The position numbers and the translations under genes are program-made. Of a stretch of DNA of 64,000 nt, positions 14,903 to 25,410 are shown piece after piece. Position 1 is the first letter of the stretch. Each line of letters begins with the position of its first letter. This stretch comes from Ancylobacter rudongensis (GTDB taxonomy: Bacteria > Pseudomonadota > Alphaproteobacteria > Rhizobiales > Xanthobacteraceae), in NCBI RefSeq assembly GCF_900100155.1, contig NZ_FMTP01000001.1, positions 310,001 through 374,000 on the forward strand, read 5' to 3'. The notes beneath the pieces were generated by a model that was given only the letters and a program-made list of their open reading frames with translations, ran no database searches and was not told the origin of the DNA.

Positions 14903-16093
14903 TCAGCCGCCGACGAGATCGCGGCAGAGAGCGACGATGCCGGCATCATAGGCGCGCGGCTCGGACAGAACGCCGGTGCAGCGGGTTTTCTTGGCCGCCA
15001 TGTCGGAACTGCCGGCGCCCGACCCCGCGCCCGTGCCGCCGGCCGAGGGATCCCCGGGACCACCAGGACCACCAGGACCACCAGGACCACCAGGACCCCC
15101 AGGACCACCGGGTCCGCCGGGATTTCCGCCGCCACCGCCGCCAATGCCGATGCCGATGCCGACGGCCGCAGCGTTCTCGCCGCCGACATCGACATCGGCC
15201 GCGGCGCGCACGCCACGCGGACCGCCCAGCGTGGTGCGGCTCTCCACATCCACCGCCTGAGCCCCGCCGATGGTGCCGCTGGTGTTGCTGTTCAGGCCGC
15301 GCGGGCCAAGCGCGCTTACCCGCGCATCGACGCCGACCGGGCGGGTGCGGGAGGAGCCGACCGCGACATCGGCATGGACGCCGCGCCGGCCGAGAACGCT
15401 GGCGTCTACATCGGCGATGTTGCCGCTGTTGCTGCGGCCAAAGCCGAGGGGACGCTGGCCAGGCTTCAGCAGTTCGATCTGCAGGCCGACGACATTGGCG
15501 GCCACCGGCGCCCGCCCGGTCGCGGAGGTGGTCGCGTCGCCACGGGTGGGCCGGCCGGCGACCTCGCCGACGCCGCCGAGCCCGCCACCGACGGCCGAGC
15601 CGAGCCCGTCCGTGGCGCGGGAAACGCCGCTCCCCACCCCCGACACCGCCCCGCCGACGCCGCTCACCGTGCCGCCAACCGCGCCACCTAATCCGCTTCC
15701 GCCGGCACTGGCGCTGGCGGCGTCGCCCGCCCGGCTGACGCCCGCCCCGACACCGGACAAGGCGCCGCCGGCGGCGCGTCCCGCGCCGGAAACGGCGCCG
15801 CCGACCGAGCGGCCAAGCCCGGAGGCGGCCCGGCCGACCGAGCCGCCGAGGCCGCCGCTTTTCCCACTGCTCCGGCTCGCGCTTGCACCGCTGGAGCCGC
15901 TGCTCTTGCCGCTGCTCTTGCCGCTTCCGGACGAGGACCCGCCATCGCCGCCCCGGTTGCCACCGCCAAGACCGCCCAGCCGGGCGTCGGCGGGGGCCGT
16001 CGCCATCACCAGGCAGGCGGCGAGAAAGCCGGTGCTGATGAGGGCCAGTCCATGTCTCGTGGCGTCGCTTCTTGCCGTATCGTTTCGCCTCAT
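14903..16093 (-). CDS. Secreted glycine-rich protein with collagen-like tract
   Basis: The 396-residue product has a signal peptide (LALISTGFLAACLVMATAPA, cut after ADA), then a Gly/Ser-rich region with imperfect repeats such as VSGVGGAVSGVGSGVSRA. A mixed middle contains VDVESRTTLGGPRGVRAAAD-type units. A collagen-like run of about seven Gly-Gly-Pro units follows, and a short C-terminal domain with two Cys (TRCTGVLSEP and VALCRDLVG) that could form a disulfide. It is probably exported to the periplasm or surface; function is unknown. GGGAGAG lies just before the chosen ATG. Low complexity makes distant homology hard to judge, but signal peptide, start site and conserved-looking ends argue for a real gene. 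Confidence 0.7.
   Translation of the reverse strand: MRRNDTARSDATRHGLALISTGFLAACLVMATAPADARLGGLGGGNRGGDGGSSSGSGKSSGKSSGSSGASASRSSGKSGGLGGSVGRAASGLGRSVGGAVSGAGRAAGGALSGVGAGVSRAGDAASASAGGSGLGGAVGGTVSGVGGAVSGVGSGVSRATDGLGSAVGGGLGGVGEVAGRPTRGDATTSATGRAPVAANVVGLQIELLKPGQRPLGFGRSNSGNIADVDASVLGRRGVHADVAVGSSRTRPVGVDARVSALGPRGLNSNTSGTIGGAQAVDVESRTTLGGPRGVRAAADVDVGGENAAAVGIGIGIGGGGGGNPGGPGGPGGPGGPGGPGGPGGPGDPSAGGTGAGSGAGSSDMAAKKTRCTGVLSEPRAYDAGIVALCRDLVGG
15057..15119. repeat. Nine-base tandem repeat coding the collagen-like tract
   Basis: Four exact copies of GGACCACCA (15057-15092) are followed by three diverged copies (15093-15119). Each unit is three codons, so gain or loss of units by slippage keeps the frame and changes only the length of the Gly/Pro tract. 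Confidence 0.9.
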
Positions 16094-16285
16094 GACGCTC
16101 TCCCTGTTGAGGACAGTGGCGTCATGGCTTTCCGCCCGGCGCCGACAGAACAAGGCGCGACTTCCGGCGATGGTTGCAGGCGGAGCCGTGGTCTAAGCTT
16201 GTAATGTATGAAGAATAATTGGAATGACCGTCGTAGCGGTAGCGAAATGCCTTTGCGCGGTTGCGGGGTAAGTTTGGCCGCGCGC

Positions 16286-17317
16286 CTATAACTTAACTGT
16301 GATCTGCCCGCGACGTGACGCTGGGCGACCTAAAAGCCGCCTGAGGCGGGAGATCACGGCGTGCGCTCCCTTCCGCGCGGGCGAGAAGCCGGTGGGGAAG
16401 GGGGCGCTCGCGACGCCACCATAAGCCGCCGGTCTCGCCTCCGCCTCGCGGGCGCGCCGGAAGGCGTGGGCCGCGCCCTCCGGGTCCGGCGTGCCGCCGA
16501 GCCCTTCCGCCCGCGCGCCGCCGAGCGCGCGCAGATCGGCGGGCGCCCCGCTCTGCGCGGCGCGCTCCAACGCCCGTAGAGCGAGGCGGCGCAGGGCCGG
16601 ATCGAGGGCTTCCCGCAGGGCGGCCGCGACATGGCGGCAGAAGGCGGGCACGCCGCTCTCGATGCAGCGGGCGAACCAGGGTTCGGCAAGGTCGAGCCGG
16701 CCGCTGCGCTCCAGAAGGAGGCGGGCATAGTCGAACTGGCCGCGATAATCCCCGCCCTCGGCGCCCCGGCGATACCAGCGCAGCGCCGCTGCCGGTCGGG
16801 CCGGGCGTTCCCAGCCGAGTTCGAGCGAGCGGCCGATCATGGTGGCCGATTTCGCGGCGGCGTCCGTTTCGCCGCCACGGGCGGCGCGGACATACCAGTG
16901 CAGCGCCTGCATCCGGTCGGCGGCGAGGCCCCTTCCGTCGAGCAGCAGCGTGGCGAGATTGAACTGCGCCCAGCCATGGCCGCGCTCGGCGGCCTGCCGG
17001 TACAGCGCGGCGGCGCGGGCGGGGTCGACGGGCACGCCCCAGCCGAGCTCATGGCAGCGCCCGACCATGTTGATCCCGTCAGCGCTGCCGGCGGCGGCGG
17101 CGAGCTGGAACCAGCGCAGCCCGGCTGCCGGGTCCCGCGCAACGCCGTGGCCGTCCACCAGCATCTGCCCCCAGGCGATCTGGGCGTTGACGATCCCGGC
17201 CAGCGCCGCCGCTTCCACCCAGCGGGCGGCGGCGGCGGGGTTCTCACTGATGCGCGCGCGCAACAGTTCGGGGCCGATTTGTGTCAACTCTGTGAAGGAA
17301 ATCCAGCCGTGCCCCAT
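16286..17317 (-). CDS. Sel1-repeat protein linked to iron-uptake locus
   Basis: The 343-residue product contains at least five Sel1-like (SLR) repeats between residues 30 and 220. They are recognisable by alternating AARWVEAAALAGIVNAQ, GLRWFQLAAAAGSADG, AAALYRQAAERGHGWAQ and LHWYVRAARGGETDA units with intervening G.GV..D segments. SLR proteins are scaffolds. No signal peptide is seen, so it is probably cytoplasmic. It is divergent from the TonB receptor across a 255-base gap with an AT-rich palindrome. In Pseudomonas an SLR protein gene neighbours the piuA-piuC siderophore locus, so co-regulation by iron is a fair inference. The last 40 residues are basic and poorly conserved-looking. Confidence 0.8.
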   Translation of the reverse strand: MGHGWISFTELTQIGPELLRARISENPAAAARWVEAAALAGIVNAQIAWGQMLVDGHGVARDPAAGLRWFQLAAAAGSADGINMVGRCHELGWGVPVDPARAAALYRQAAERGHGWAQFNLATLLLDGRGLAADRMQALHWYVRAARGGETDAAAKSATMIGRSLELGWERPARPAAALRWYRRGAEGGDYRGQFDYARLLLERSGRLDLAEPWFARCIESGVPAFCRHVAAALREALDPALRRLALRALERAAQSGAPADLRALGGARAEGLGGTPDPEGAAHAFRRAREAEARPAAYGGVASAPFPTGFSPARKGAHAVISRLRRLLGRPASRRGQITVKL

Positions 17318-17435
17318 CCCGCCCTGCCGCTTTGCGCGCCGCCGCGGTGTCGCGTCCGGGCGCCGTCAGCGCTTAATATCCTTATGGCGCCTAATCTCAA
17401 GGCCAATCATCGGCAGGTTTCGGCTATCTCTTTCA

Positions 17436-17454
17436 GTTTTTAATAATTAAAAAC
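17436..17454. promoter_or_regulatory. Perfect AT-rich palindrome, candidate iron-regulator (Irr/Fur) box
   Basis: The 19 bases GTTTTTAATAATTAAAAAC are a perfect palindrome in an otherwise GC-rich genome. Its TTT..AA...TT..AAA skeleton resembles the Irr-type iron control element of rhizobia. A TATACT hexamer follows at 17471-17476, so the palindrome would cover the -35 region of the receptor promoter. A further inverted repeat, CTATGTT (17481-17487) with AACATAG (17501-17507), lies downstream. Confidence 0.6.
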
Positions 17455-17572
17455 AATAGTTTTGAATCACTATACTCTCTCTATGTTGGAATACGTAAAA
17501 AACATAGCGTTTGAAGACGTTAAGATTCGTGGATATTAGGCAAAACGAAGACACATTAGGGGCTGCCATTTA

Positions 17573-19909
17573 ATGAAGACGTTGAGATCGCTGCGCGATA
17601 CTTCTCACAATACCGCCTGGACGGCTGGCCTTGCGGTGACGCTGTCGACGCTGCCGCTGTTCTCCGCGCAGGCGCAGCAAGCCGCCGCCCCCGCCCCGGA
17701 GGAGGAGCTGCCGACCGTCACCGTCGAGGGCGAGAACTCGCCGGACAACACGCTTGAGGGCACGACCGGCATTTCGCGCCTGCCCGGCCGGATCCAGGAC
17801 ATTCCCCAGGTCGTGCAGGTGATCAACCAGCAGACCATGCAGCAGCAGGGTGTCACCACGCTGGAGCAGGCGCTGCGCAACGTGCCCGGCGTCACCGTCG
17901 GCATCGGCGAGGGCGGCGGTGGCATGAATGGCGACCAGTTCCGCATCCGCGGCTTCCAGTCCAAGGGCGATGTCTACATTAACGGCCTGCGCGACTTCGG
18001 CGTCTATGTCCGCGACAGCTTCGCCTATGAGAGCGTCGAGGTGCTCAAGGGCCCGTCTTCCGAGAGCTTCGGTGCCGGCACCACGGGCGGCGTCATCAAC
18101 TCGACGCTGAAGCAGGCCCACATCGGCGACAAGTATGATTTCGAGGGCCAGTTCGGCACCGGGCCGCTCTATCGCGGCGTGTTCGACATCAACAAGCAGC
18201 TCAGCGACACGTCCGCCTTCCGCATCGTCGGCATGGTGAACGAGCAGGACGTGGCCGACCGCGACCATGTCGAATCCAACCGCTACGGGCTGATGGCCGA
18301 TCTCGGCTTCGGCCTGGGCACCGACCAGACCCTGCACCTCAACTATCTCTACCAGAACGGCTCGCGCACCCCCGATTACGGCGTGCCGATCGTGACGCCG
18401 GGCTACAGCGACGTCGCCCGCTTCGGAAGTATCGGCAAGCCGGTGACGGAATGGGGCGTGCCGCGCACCAATTTCTACGGCAAGGTGACGGACCACGACG
18501 ACACCGAAGCCAACATGTTCACCGCCAACTACAAGCGCGAGGTGAATGACTGGCTGACCATCACCAATGATTCCCGCGTCGGCTACTACACCCGCGACTT
18601 CGCCACCTCGGTGCCGGGCTGCAGCGCGACCACGTCAGGCATGAGCGGCGAGGCGGGCTATGAGGCCAGCTGCACCGGCCAGTTCTTCGACGGCGGCAAT
18701 CCGGCGATCAGCTTCGGTGGCGGCAATCCCGGCTTCGACCAGACCAGCTGGTCGGGCCAGAACGTCACCACCGCCATCGCCACGTTCAACACCGGCTTCC
18801 TGCGCCACGAAGTGGTGGCCGGCCTCGACATGTACTTCGTCAATGACGAGCGCACGCTGATCTCGGTGAACGGGTCGAAGGGCACCTCGACGATCTGGAA
18901 TCCGGTCTACGCCAACACGACCGGCTATTTCCTCTACCCGAACCCGCTCGGCAACAATGGCCAGCGTGAATCGACGGTGACCGATTTCGGCGCGTTCGTC
19001 AGCGACCGCATCTGGCTCACCGACCAGCTCTCGATCCTGGGCGGCATCCGCTACGACAGCTATTCGGCCGATTACAGCGTCTGGTGCGTCGATCCCAACG
19101 GCACCAGCACGACCTGCAAGAACAGCAAAGGCGAATGGGTGAACGCCCAGAGCACCACCCAGTTCTCCAGCCCCAAGGCCAGCATCATCTGGGAGCCGAG
19201 CGCCAACCAGACCTACTACGCCTCCTGGGCACGCTCCTACTCGCCGCAGGGCATGTTCCCGACCAACGACATCACCGTGGTCAACCCGACGCAGAACAAC
19301 CTTCAGCCGGAAGAGAACGAGACCTACGAGATCGGCTTCAAGGTCTCGACCCCCGACGGGCGCCTCGGCTTCACCGGCTCGCTGTTCCGGGTCGACAAGA
19401 GCAACGCCTACTATGTCGATCCCATCACCCTGGACACGGTGGAGACCGGCGAGAACCAGCGAGTGCAGGGCGTCGAGCTGAGCGTCACCGGCAATATCAC
19501 CCGCGCCTGGGTGATCCAGGCCGGCTATGCCTATTATAACAGCGAGATCCAGACCTCGACCACTGCCGACTATGTCGGCAACGAGGTGCCGTTCGTCTCG
19601 GAGAACAACTTCACCCTGTGGACCACCTATGAGCTGACCAAGGATGTGCTGACCCAGATCCCGGGCAAGCTTCTGGTCGGCGGCGGCATCACCTATGCCA
19701 GCGAGTACTACACCAACAGCGCCAACACCGCGATCATCCCGCAGACCTTCTCGCTCGATGCGCTGGTGTCCTATGAATACGAGAATTACCGGATCGCGCT
19801 GAACGCCTACAACCTGACCGACGAGCTGAACTACGCCGCCGGCTGGGGCAACCGCGCCGTGCCGTCGGCCGGGCGGACCTTCACCCTGACCGTCGGGGCG
19901 ACCTTCTGA
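17573..19909 (+). CDS. TonB-dependent siderophore receptor
   Basis: The 778-residue product has a long signal peptide (to about residue 36, SAQAQ). An N-terminal TonB-box-like stretch LPTVTVEGE follows, then a plug domain (GRIQDIPQVVQVINQQTMQQ, then LEQALRNVPGVTVG, DQFRIRGF, VEVLKGPSS.SFG..TTGGVIN). A 22-strand-type barrel ends in the canonical terminal Phe (VGATF). It imports ferric siderophore across the outer membrane using TonB energy. The FhuE/Fiu/PiuA subgroup is suggested by the neighbouring hydroxylase. Expression is probably iron-repressed through the upstream palindrome. A strong terminator follows, so the hydroxylase downstream may be made at a lower level. Confidence 0.93.
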   Translation: MKTLRSLRDTSHNTAWTAGLAVTLSTLPLFSAQAQQAAAPAPEEELPTVTVEGENSPDNTLEGTTGISRLPGRIQDIPQVVQVINQQTMQQQGVTTLEQALRNVPGVTVGIGEGGGGMNGDQFRIRGFQSKGDVYINGLRDFGVYVRDSFAYESVEVLKGPSSESFGAGTTGGVINSTLKQAHIGDKYDFEGQFGTGPLYRGVFDINKQLSDTSAFRIVGMVNEQDVADRDHVESNRYGLMADLGFGLGTDQTLHLNYLYQNGSRTPDYGVPIVTPGYSDVARFGSIGKPVTEWGVPRTNFYGKVTDHDDTEANMFTANYKREVNDWLTITNDSRVGYYTRDFATSVPGCSATTSGMSGEAGYEASCTGQFFDGGNPAISFGGGNPGFDQTSWSGQNVTTAIATFNTGFLRHEVVAGLDMYFVNDERTLISVNGSKGTSTIWNPVYANTTGYFLYPNPLGNNGQRESTVTDFGAFVSDRIWLTDQLSILGGIRYDSYSADYSVWCVDPNGTSTTCKNSKGEWVNAQSTTQFSSPKASIIWEPSANQTYYASWARSYSPQGMFPTNDITVVNPTQNNLQPEENETYEIGFKVSTPDGRLGFTGSLFRVDKSNAYYVDPITLDTVETGENQRVQGVELSVTGNITRAWVIQAGYAYYNSEIQTSTTADYVGNEVPFVSENNFTLWTTYELTKDVLTQIPGKLLVGGGITYASEYYTNSANTAIIPQTFSLDALVSYEYENYRIALNAYNLTDELNYAAGWGNRAVPSAGRTFTLTVGATF

Positions 19910-19941
19910 CCCCGCGCTCCTGACCTGACCGTCTCACCTCG

Positions 19942-19974
19942 GGGGGAAGCCGCGCGCCGGCTTCCCCCTCTTTT
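19942..19974 (+). terminator. Intrinsic terminator after the siderophore receptor
   Basis: The 11-bp stem GGGGGAAGCCG (19942-19952) with its exact complement (19958-19968) and a CGCGC loop is followed by TCTTTT. It lies 33 bases after the receptor stop and just ahead of the hydroxylase ATG, so it may reduce rather than fully stop read-through. Confidence 0.85.
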
Positions 19975-19992
19975 CGTTGAACGGACCAATCG

Positions 19993-20676
19993 ATGCTGAT
20001 CCAGATCCCCGACATCCTCACCCCGGACGAAGTCGCCCATTGCCGGCGCGTGCTGGAGGCCTCGCCATGGGTCGACGGGCGCGTCACCGCCGGCCAGCAG
20101 GCGGCGCTGGGCAAGCTCAACCTGCAGATCCCGGTGGAGTCGAAAGAGGCGCAGGAACTGGGCGACATCGTGCTCAGGGCGCTGGGGCGCAACCCGATGT
20201 TCAATTCCGCTGTCATGCCGCTGCGCGTGCTGCCGCCCATGTTCAACCGCTACGATGTGGGCATGAAGTTCGGCGCCCATGTCGATGGCTCGATCCGCGC
20301 CATTCCCGGCACCGGCATGCGGATGCGGGCGGATGTCTCCACCACGATCTTCCTCACCGAGCCGGACGAATATGATGGCGGCGAGCTGGTCATCGAGGAC
20401 ACCTATGGCACCCATGAGGTGAAGCTGCCGGCGGGCCATGCGGTGGTCTATCCCGCCTCCAGCCTGCACAGCGTCAACGAGATCACCCGCGGCCGCCGCT
20501 GGGGCTCGTTCTTCTGGTCGCAGTCGATGATCAAGGACCAGGAGCGGCGCACCATGCTCTATGACCTCGACCGCGCCATCATGGGCACGCGGACCCGGCT
20601 GCCGGACGACGACCCCTCGGTGCTGTCGCTGGCCAATGTCTATCACAATTTGCTGCGCCACTGGGCCGAACTCTAG
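19993..20676 (+). CDS. PKHD-type Fe(II)/2-oxoglutarate hydroxylase (PiuC/YbiX family)
   Basis: The 227-residue product has the double-stranded beta-helix metal triad: His 96 and Asp 98 in FGAHVDGS and His 159 in [15 protein letters not shown], with a following Arg likely to bind 2-oxoglutarate. The N-terminus [15 protein letters not shown] is typical for the family. Family members are found next to siderophore receptor genes and are thought to modify or help release siderophore-bound iron, though the substrate is not settled. It follows the receptor by about 80 bases with a terminator between. Full length, no signal peptide, so cytoplasmic. Confidence 0.92.
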   Translation: MLIQIPDILTPDEVAHCRRVLEASPWVDGRVTAGQQAALGKLNLQIPVESKEAQELGDIVLRALGRNPMFNSAVMPLRVLPPMFNRYDVGMKFGAHVDGSIRAIPGTGMRMRADVSTTIFLTEPDEYDGGELVIEDTYGTHEVKLPAGHAVVYPASSLHSVNEITRGRRWGSFFWSQSMIKDQERRTMLYDLDRAIMGTRTRLPDDDPSVLSLANVYHNLLRHWAEL

Positions 20677-20770
20677 GCGCGCGGCGACACCCCCGGCGCC
20701 AGTCGATTGACAGGAACCGGCCGGCGTGAGAACCGCGCCCGGCGGCATGGCGCCGCGCGAGGCGGATGCG

Positions 20771-21037
20771 ATGGTCGGTTCCTCCCTTTCCACCGAACTG
20801 ATCGGCGGCGTCGCGGCGCTGCTCACCACGCTGTGCTGGCTGCCGCAGGCGCTGAAGATCCTGCGCACGCGCGAGACCCGCGACCTCTCGCTCCTCGCCT
20901 ATCTGGCCTTCGCGGCCGGTGTCGCGCTCTGGCTGGTTTATGGCGTGCTGATCGGCTCGATTCCGGTCATCATGGCCAATGCCGTGACCCTCGTCCTGCT
21001 GGCCGGCATCCTGTCGCTCAAGCTACGCTATGGCTGA
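20771..21037 (+). CDS. SemiSWEET family small sugar transporter
   Basis: The 88-residue product has three transmembrane helices with the PQ motif (LCWLPQALKILRTRETRDLS) in the first triple-helix-bundle position. That matches bacterial SemiSWEETs, which dimerise and move sugars by facilitated diffusion. The ATG chosen (MVGSSLSTE) gives the usual length; GTG and ATG codons upstream add a basic leader not seen in the family. The actual substrate is unknown. It is followed by a DUF486 membrane protein gene after about 40 bases; a shared transcript is possible. Confidence 0.85.
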   Translation: MVGSSLSTELIGGVAALLTTLCWLPQALKILRTRETRDLSLLAYLAFAAGVALWLVYGVLIGSIPVIMANAVTLVLLAGILSLKLRYG

Positions 21038-21079
21038 GCGGGGGAGGGGCGTTCTTCACCTCAATCGACGGAACCGCGC

Positions 21080-21436
21080 ATGTTCGGCTTCATCCCCCCG
21101 GCGTTGACGCCGATCCTGCTTCTCGTTGCCTCCAACATCTTCATGACCTTCGCCTGGTACGGGCACCTCAAACACAAATCGAGCCCGCTCCTTCTCGCCA
21201 TTGTGGTGAGCTGGGGCATCGCCTTCTTCGAGTACTGCCTCGCCGTGCCGGCCAACCGCTATGGCTCCGCCACCTATTCGACGGTGGAGCTGAAGACCAT
21301 ACAGGAGGTCATCACCCTGGTGGTGTTCGCCGGCTTCTCGGTGCTCTGGCTGAAGGAGCCGTTCCACTGGAACCACCTGATCGGCTTCGCCTTCATCGCG
21401 CTCGGCGCGTTCTTCATCTTCCAGAAGTGGTCATGA
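21080..21436 (+). CDS. DUF486 (DMT-like) membrane protein
   Basis: The 118-residue product has four hydrophobic helices. Family-typical words are LLLVASNIFMTFAWYGHLK, WGIAFFEYCLAVPANRYG, ITLVVFAGFSVLWLKE and GFAFIALGAFFIFQKW. DUF486 proteins resemble half-size drug/metabolite transporters. Function is unknown. It sits between the SemiSWEET gene and the convergent sugar dehydrogenase gene with only three bases between the two stop codons. Confidence 0.9.
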   Translation: MFGFIPPALTPILLLVASNIFMTFAWYGHLKHKSSPLLLAIVVSWGIAFFEYCLAVPANRYGSATYSTVELKTIQEVITLVVFAGFSVLWLKEPFHWNHLIGFAFIALGAFFIFQKWS

Positions 21437-21439
21437 CCC

Positions 21440-22642
21440 TTAATCGGCCGGCGCGAGGCGCAGCAGGCGGCCATTCGAGGGGTCGTCGGTCAGCAGCCAC
21501 AGCGCGCCGTCCGGGCCCTGGCGCACATCGCGGATGCGCTCACCGAGATCGGCGAGGAGGATTTCCTCCTCGGCGACGACCGTGCGCGCGGGGTCCAGCT
21601 TCAGGCGCACCAGCCGGGTGCCGGCGAGGCCGCCGGTGAACAGGTCGCCCTTCCATTGCGGCATCAGCGTGCCGGTGTAGAACGCCAGGCCCGACGGTGC
21701 GAAGGAGGGGTCCCAGTACTTCACCGGCTGTTCCATACCGGCCTTTTCCGTGCCTTCGCCGATCTTGGCGCCGGAATAGTCGCGGCCATAGGTGATGACC
21801 GGCCAGCCATAATTCTTGCCCGCTTCCGGCCGGTTCAGCTCGTCGCCGCCGCGCGCGCCATGCTCGATGGTCCACAAACGCCCGGTGGCCGGATCGAGCG
21901 TCGCGCCCTGCACATTGCGGTGGCCAATGCTCCAGATTTCCGGCCGGGCGCCGTTGCGGTCGCGGAAGGGATTATCGGCCGGCACGCTGCCATCGGGAGC
22001 GATGCGGATCACCTTGCCGATATGATTGGTGAGGTTCTGCGCCTGGTCGCGCAGCGAGGCGCGGTCGCCCAGCGTGACGAACAATGTGCCGTCGCGGGCG
22101 AAGACGAGCCGCGAGCCGAAATGATTGCCGCCGCTGGCTGCCGGCGACTGGCGGAAGATCACCTCGACATTGTCCAGCCGGGCATCGCCGTTCTGCTCCA
22201 CCAGCCGGCCCCGCGCCACCGAGGTGCCGGCGGCGCCTTCGCGCGGCTCGGCATAGGTAAGAAAGATGAGCCGGCTATCGGCAAAGTCAGGCGCCAGCGC
22301 CACATCGAGCAGCCCGCCCTGTCCGCGCGCCAGCACGGGGGGAACGCCGGCCACCGGCGCCGAAACGGTGCCGCTCCGGCTGACGATCCGCAACTGGCCG
22401 GGCCGCTCGGTCACGAGCATCCGGCCATCGGGCAGGAAGGCGAGGCCCCAGGGGCTGCGCAGTCCTGTGGCGACGGTCTCGACGCTCAGCGGGCCGATGG
22501 AGGAGGGCGTCTCGACCGGCTCGCCGGGCGCCGACTGCGCGGCGGCGGGGGCGGCCGGGAGACCTGCCGCGAGCAGGAGGGCCATCAGCCAGGCCGCAGG
22601 GCGGGCGAGCGGACGGGGCGGGGCGGGCAGATGGCGGCTCAC
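21440..22642 (-). CDS. PQQ-dependent aldose sugar dehydrogenase-like, periplasmic
   Basis: The 400-residue product starts at GTG. It has a signal peptide ([18 protein letters not shown]) and a six-bladed beta-propeller of the soluble glucose dehydrogenase/YliI type: [78 protein letters not shown] and a C-terminal [17 protein letters not shown]. It oxidises aldose sugars with PQQ in the periplasm. PQQ synthesis genes are not in this window. Some relatives lack activity, so enzymatic function is inferred from conserved motifs only. Confidence 0.88.
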   Translation of the reverse strand: MSRHLPAPPRPLARPAAWLMALLLAAGLPAAPAAAQSAPGEPVETPSSIGPLSVETVATGLRSPWGLAFLPDGRMLVTERPGQLRIVSRSGTVSAPVAGVPPVLARGQGGLLDVALAPDFADSRLIFLTYAEPREGAAGTSVARGRLVEQNGDARLDNVEVIFRQSPAASGGNHFGSRLVFARDGTLFVTLGDRASLRDQAQNLTNHIGKVIRIAPDGSVPADNPFRDRNGARPEIWSIGHRNVQGATLDPATGRLWTIEHGARGGDELNRPEAGKNYGWPVITYGRDYSGAKIGEGTEKAGMEQPVKYWDPSFAPSGLAFYTGTLMPQWKGDLFTGGLAGTRLVRLKLDPARTVVAEEEILLADLGERIRDVRQGPDGALWLLTDDPSNGRLLRLAPAD

Positions 22643-22780
22643 GGCGGCGCTCCGAGATTCGGTTGCGAGCCGTATGGTTAGACGACCCGGTCCGGCACGC
22701 CAACCGCCGCCGCTTGCACGATGCCGTTAGGGAAGAGGGCGCTGCGGAAAAGCGCTGCGGCGCCGGCAGATTCGCGGCGC

Positions 22781-23140
22781 TCAGTCGCGGCGCTGGCGGC
22801 TGCCGCGCGGCTCGCTGGCGCTCAGCGCGCCTGACGTCTGCAGGGTGCTGCGCAGCATGAAGGTAGTGAGTCCGCACAGGCCGACAAAGGCCGCCAGCAG
22901 AACGGCGCCGATGGCGAGGCGTTCTTCAGAGGCCGCACCGTGGACAACCTCAAAGGCCGAGGCCCGCTGCAGGCCGAACAGGCACAGCACGGCGACGATG
23001 GCGACGGTCAGCGACAGCACGACGCCCGCTTCCATCGCGGCGCGGCGCAGCCGCCGGCCGGCGGTGTGGCGGGTTGCAAGAACATCGCCAGCGCGGGGCG
23101 CGGCGACAAATGTCCGGTTCGGCATGGTCTTGTCCGGCAT
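22781..23140 (-). CDS. Small membrane protein of unknown function
   Basis: The 119-residue product has two hydrophobic segments (VVLSLTVAIVAVLCLFGLQ and LAIGAVLLAAFVGLCGLTTF) joined by a short charged loop, with basic ends. The N-terminus is thus probably cytoplasmic. AAGGGG lies upstream of the ATG chosen; the reading frame is open further upstream but lacks hydrophobic or conserved character. No family is recognised. It stands alone between the sugar dehydrogenase and GST genes. Confidence 0.6.
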   Translation of the reverse strand: MPDKTMPNRTFVAAPRAGDVLATRHTAGRRLRRAAMEAGVVLSLTVAIVAVLCLFGLQRASAFEVVHGAASEERLAIGAVLLAAFVGLCGLTTFMLRSTLQTSGALSASEPRGSRQRRD

Positions 23141-23313
23141 GGCGAAACCCCTTCGGTCCGTCCGGGATGGTGCCCCTTTGGATGACGGTAACTTGGGAGG
23201 GGAAGGCGGCTCCGCGTGGACGCCACTTTGCGCAACCCGGTGCCATTTCGAGGCCATTTCGCGGCAACGGGTTAAGGCGCGTTAACCAAGGTTAAGGCGC
23301 GGCAGCCCTGGGC

Positions 23314-23955
23314 TCAGGCGCTGTCGGCTCGAGGCGCGGCGTCCTCGGGGCGCCAGTCCATGCCGACATGGCCGGGCTGCGCCGCCACCCGCTCCAGCCA
23401 GGCCCGCACGGCCGGGAAGGTGGCGAGATCGAAATCACCCTCCTGCGCCACATGGGTGTGGGCGTAGAGGGCGAGGTCGGCGATGCTCAGCGTGCCGTCG
23501 ACCACGAAGGGCCGGCGCGCCAGATGCCGCTCCATCACGCCGAGCGCGGCATAGCCTTCCTCCATCCAGCGATCGATGTCGTGGGTGCGCAGATCGCGCC
23601 CGCCGCGCACCAGCTTGAGCCAGAAACGCGCCAGGCCGATGGAGGAATCGACGCTGTGCTGCTCGAAGAACATCCAGCGCAGCGTCTCCGCCCGGCCCAG
23701 CGGATCGTTGGGCAGCAGGGGGGTGCCGTCGGCGAGATAGAACAGGATGGCGTTGGATTCGGGCAGATAGCGCCCGCCCGGCAGTTCCAGCAGCGGCACC
23801 CGGCCTTCCGGGTTCTTCATCAGGAAATCCGGGGTGCGGTTCTCCCCGCGCAGCAGGTCGACATCGAGAAGCTGGAAGGGAAGGCCGAGCCGGGCGAGCA
23901 GCAGCCGCACCTTGTAGGAGTTGCCGGAGCTTTGCATGGCATAGATCTTGAGCAT
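23314..23955 (-). CDS. Glutathione S-transferase family protein
   Basis: The 213-residue product has a thioredoxin-like N-terminal domain (LKIYAMQSSGNSYKVRLLLA, then NPEGRVPLLEL and the cis-Pro turn; LPESNAILFYLADG with the Glu-Ser glutathione-binding pair). The all-helical C-terminal domain includes FVVDGTLSIADLALYAHTH, the N-capping box. It conjugates or otherwise uses glutathione; the substrate is unknown. The catalytic residue is probably a Ser in SSGNSYK. It is divergent from the aminotransferase gene. Length is normal. Confidence 0.92.
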   Translation of the reverse strand: MLKIYAMQSSGNSYKVRLLLARLGLPFQLLDVDLLRGENRTPDFLMKNPEGRVPLLELPGGRYLPESNAILFYLADGTPLLPNDPLGRAETLRWMFFEQHSVDSSIGLARFWLKLVRGGRDLRTHDIDRWMEEGYAALGVMERHLARRPFVVDGTLSIADLALYAHTHVAQEGDFDLATFPAVRAWLERVAAQPGHVGMDWRPEDAAPRADSA

Positions 23956-24063
23956 GCAACAAACTCCGGCAGAACGGTCTGGATCGCGGCCGCGTCAGGA
24001 AAACGCGGCCTCGTGCCGCCCGCAGGTAGGGAATCGCTTGCCGGGGCGCAAGGGCTCGACTAG

Positions 24064-25302
<1,239 letters not shown>

Positions 25303-25410
25303 GGTAGAATGATATTGACCGGCCGGGAGACGCGCCCCGGCCGGCAAGCGCCACAAGGCGGGGGCGCCGGTTCCCGTGAGCCGGCCGCGCGTCGTCATCA
25401 GGAGATTTGA

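Noticed and set aside
15057-15119. CRISPR-like array
   Set aside because: The units are 9 bases with no spacers and code Gly/Pro in frame; it is a coding tandem repeat. No CRISPR array was seen in the window.
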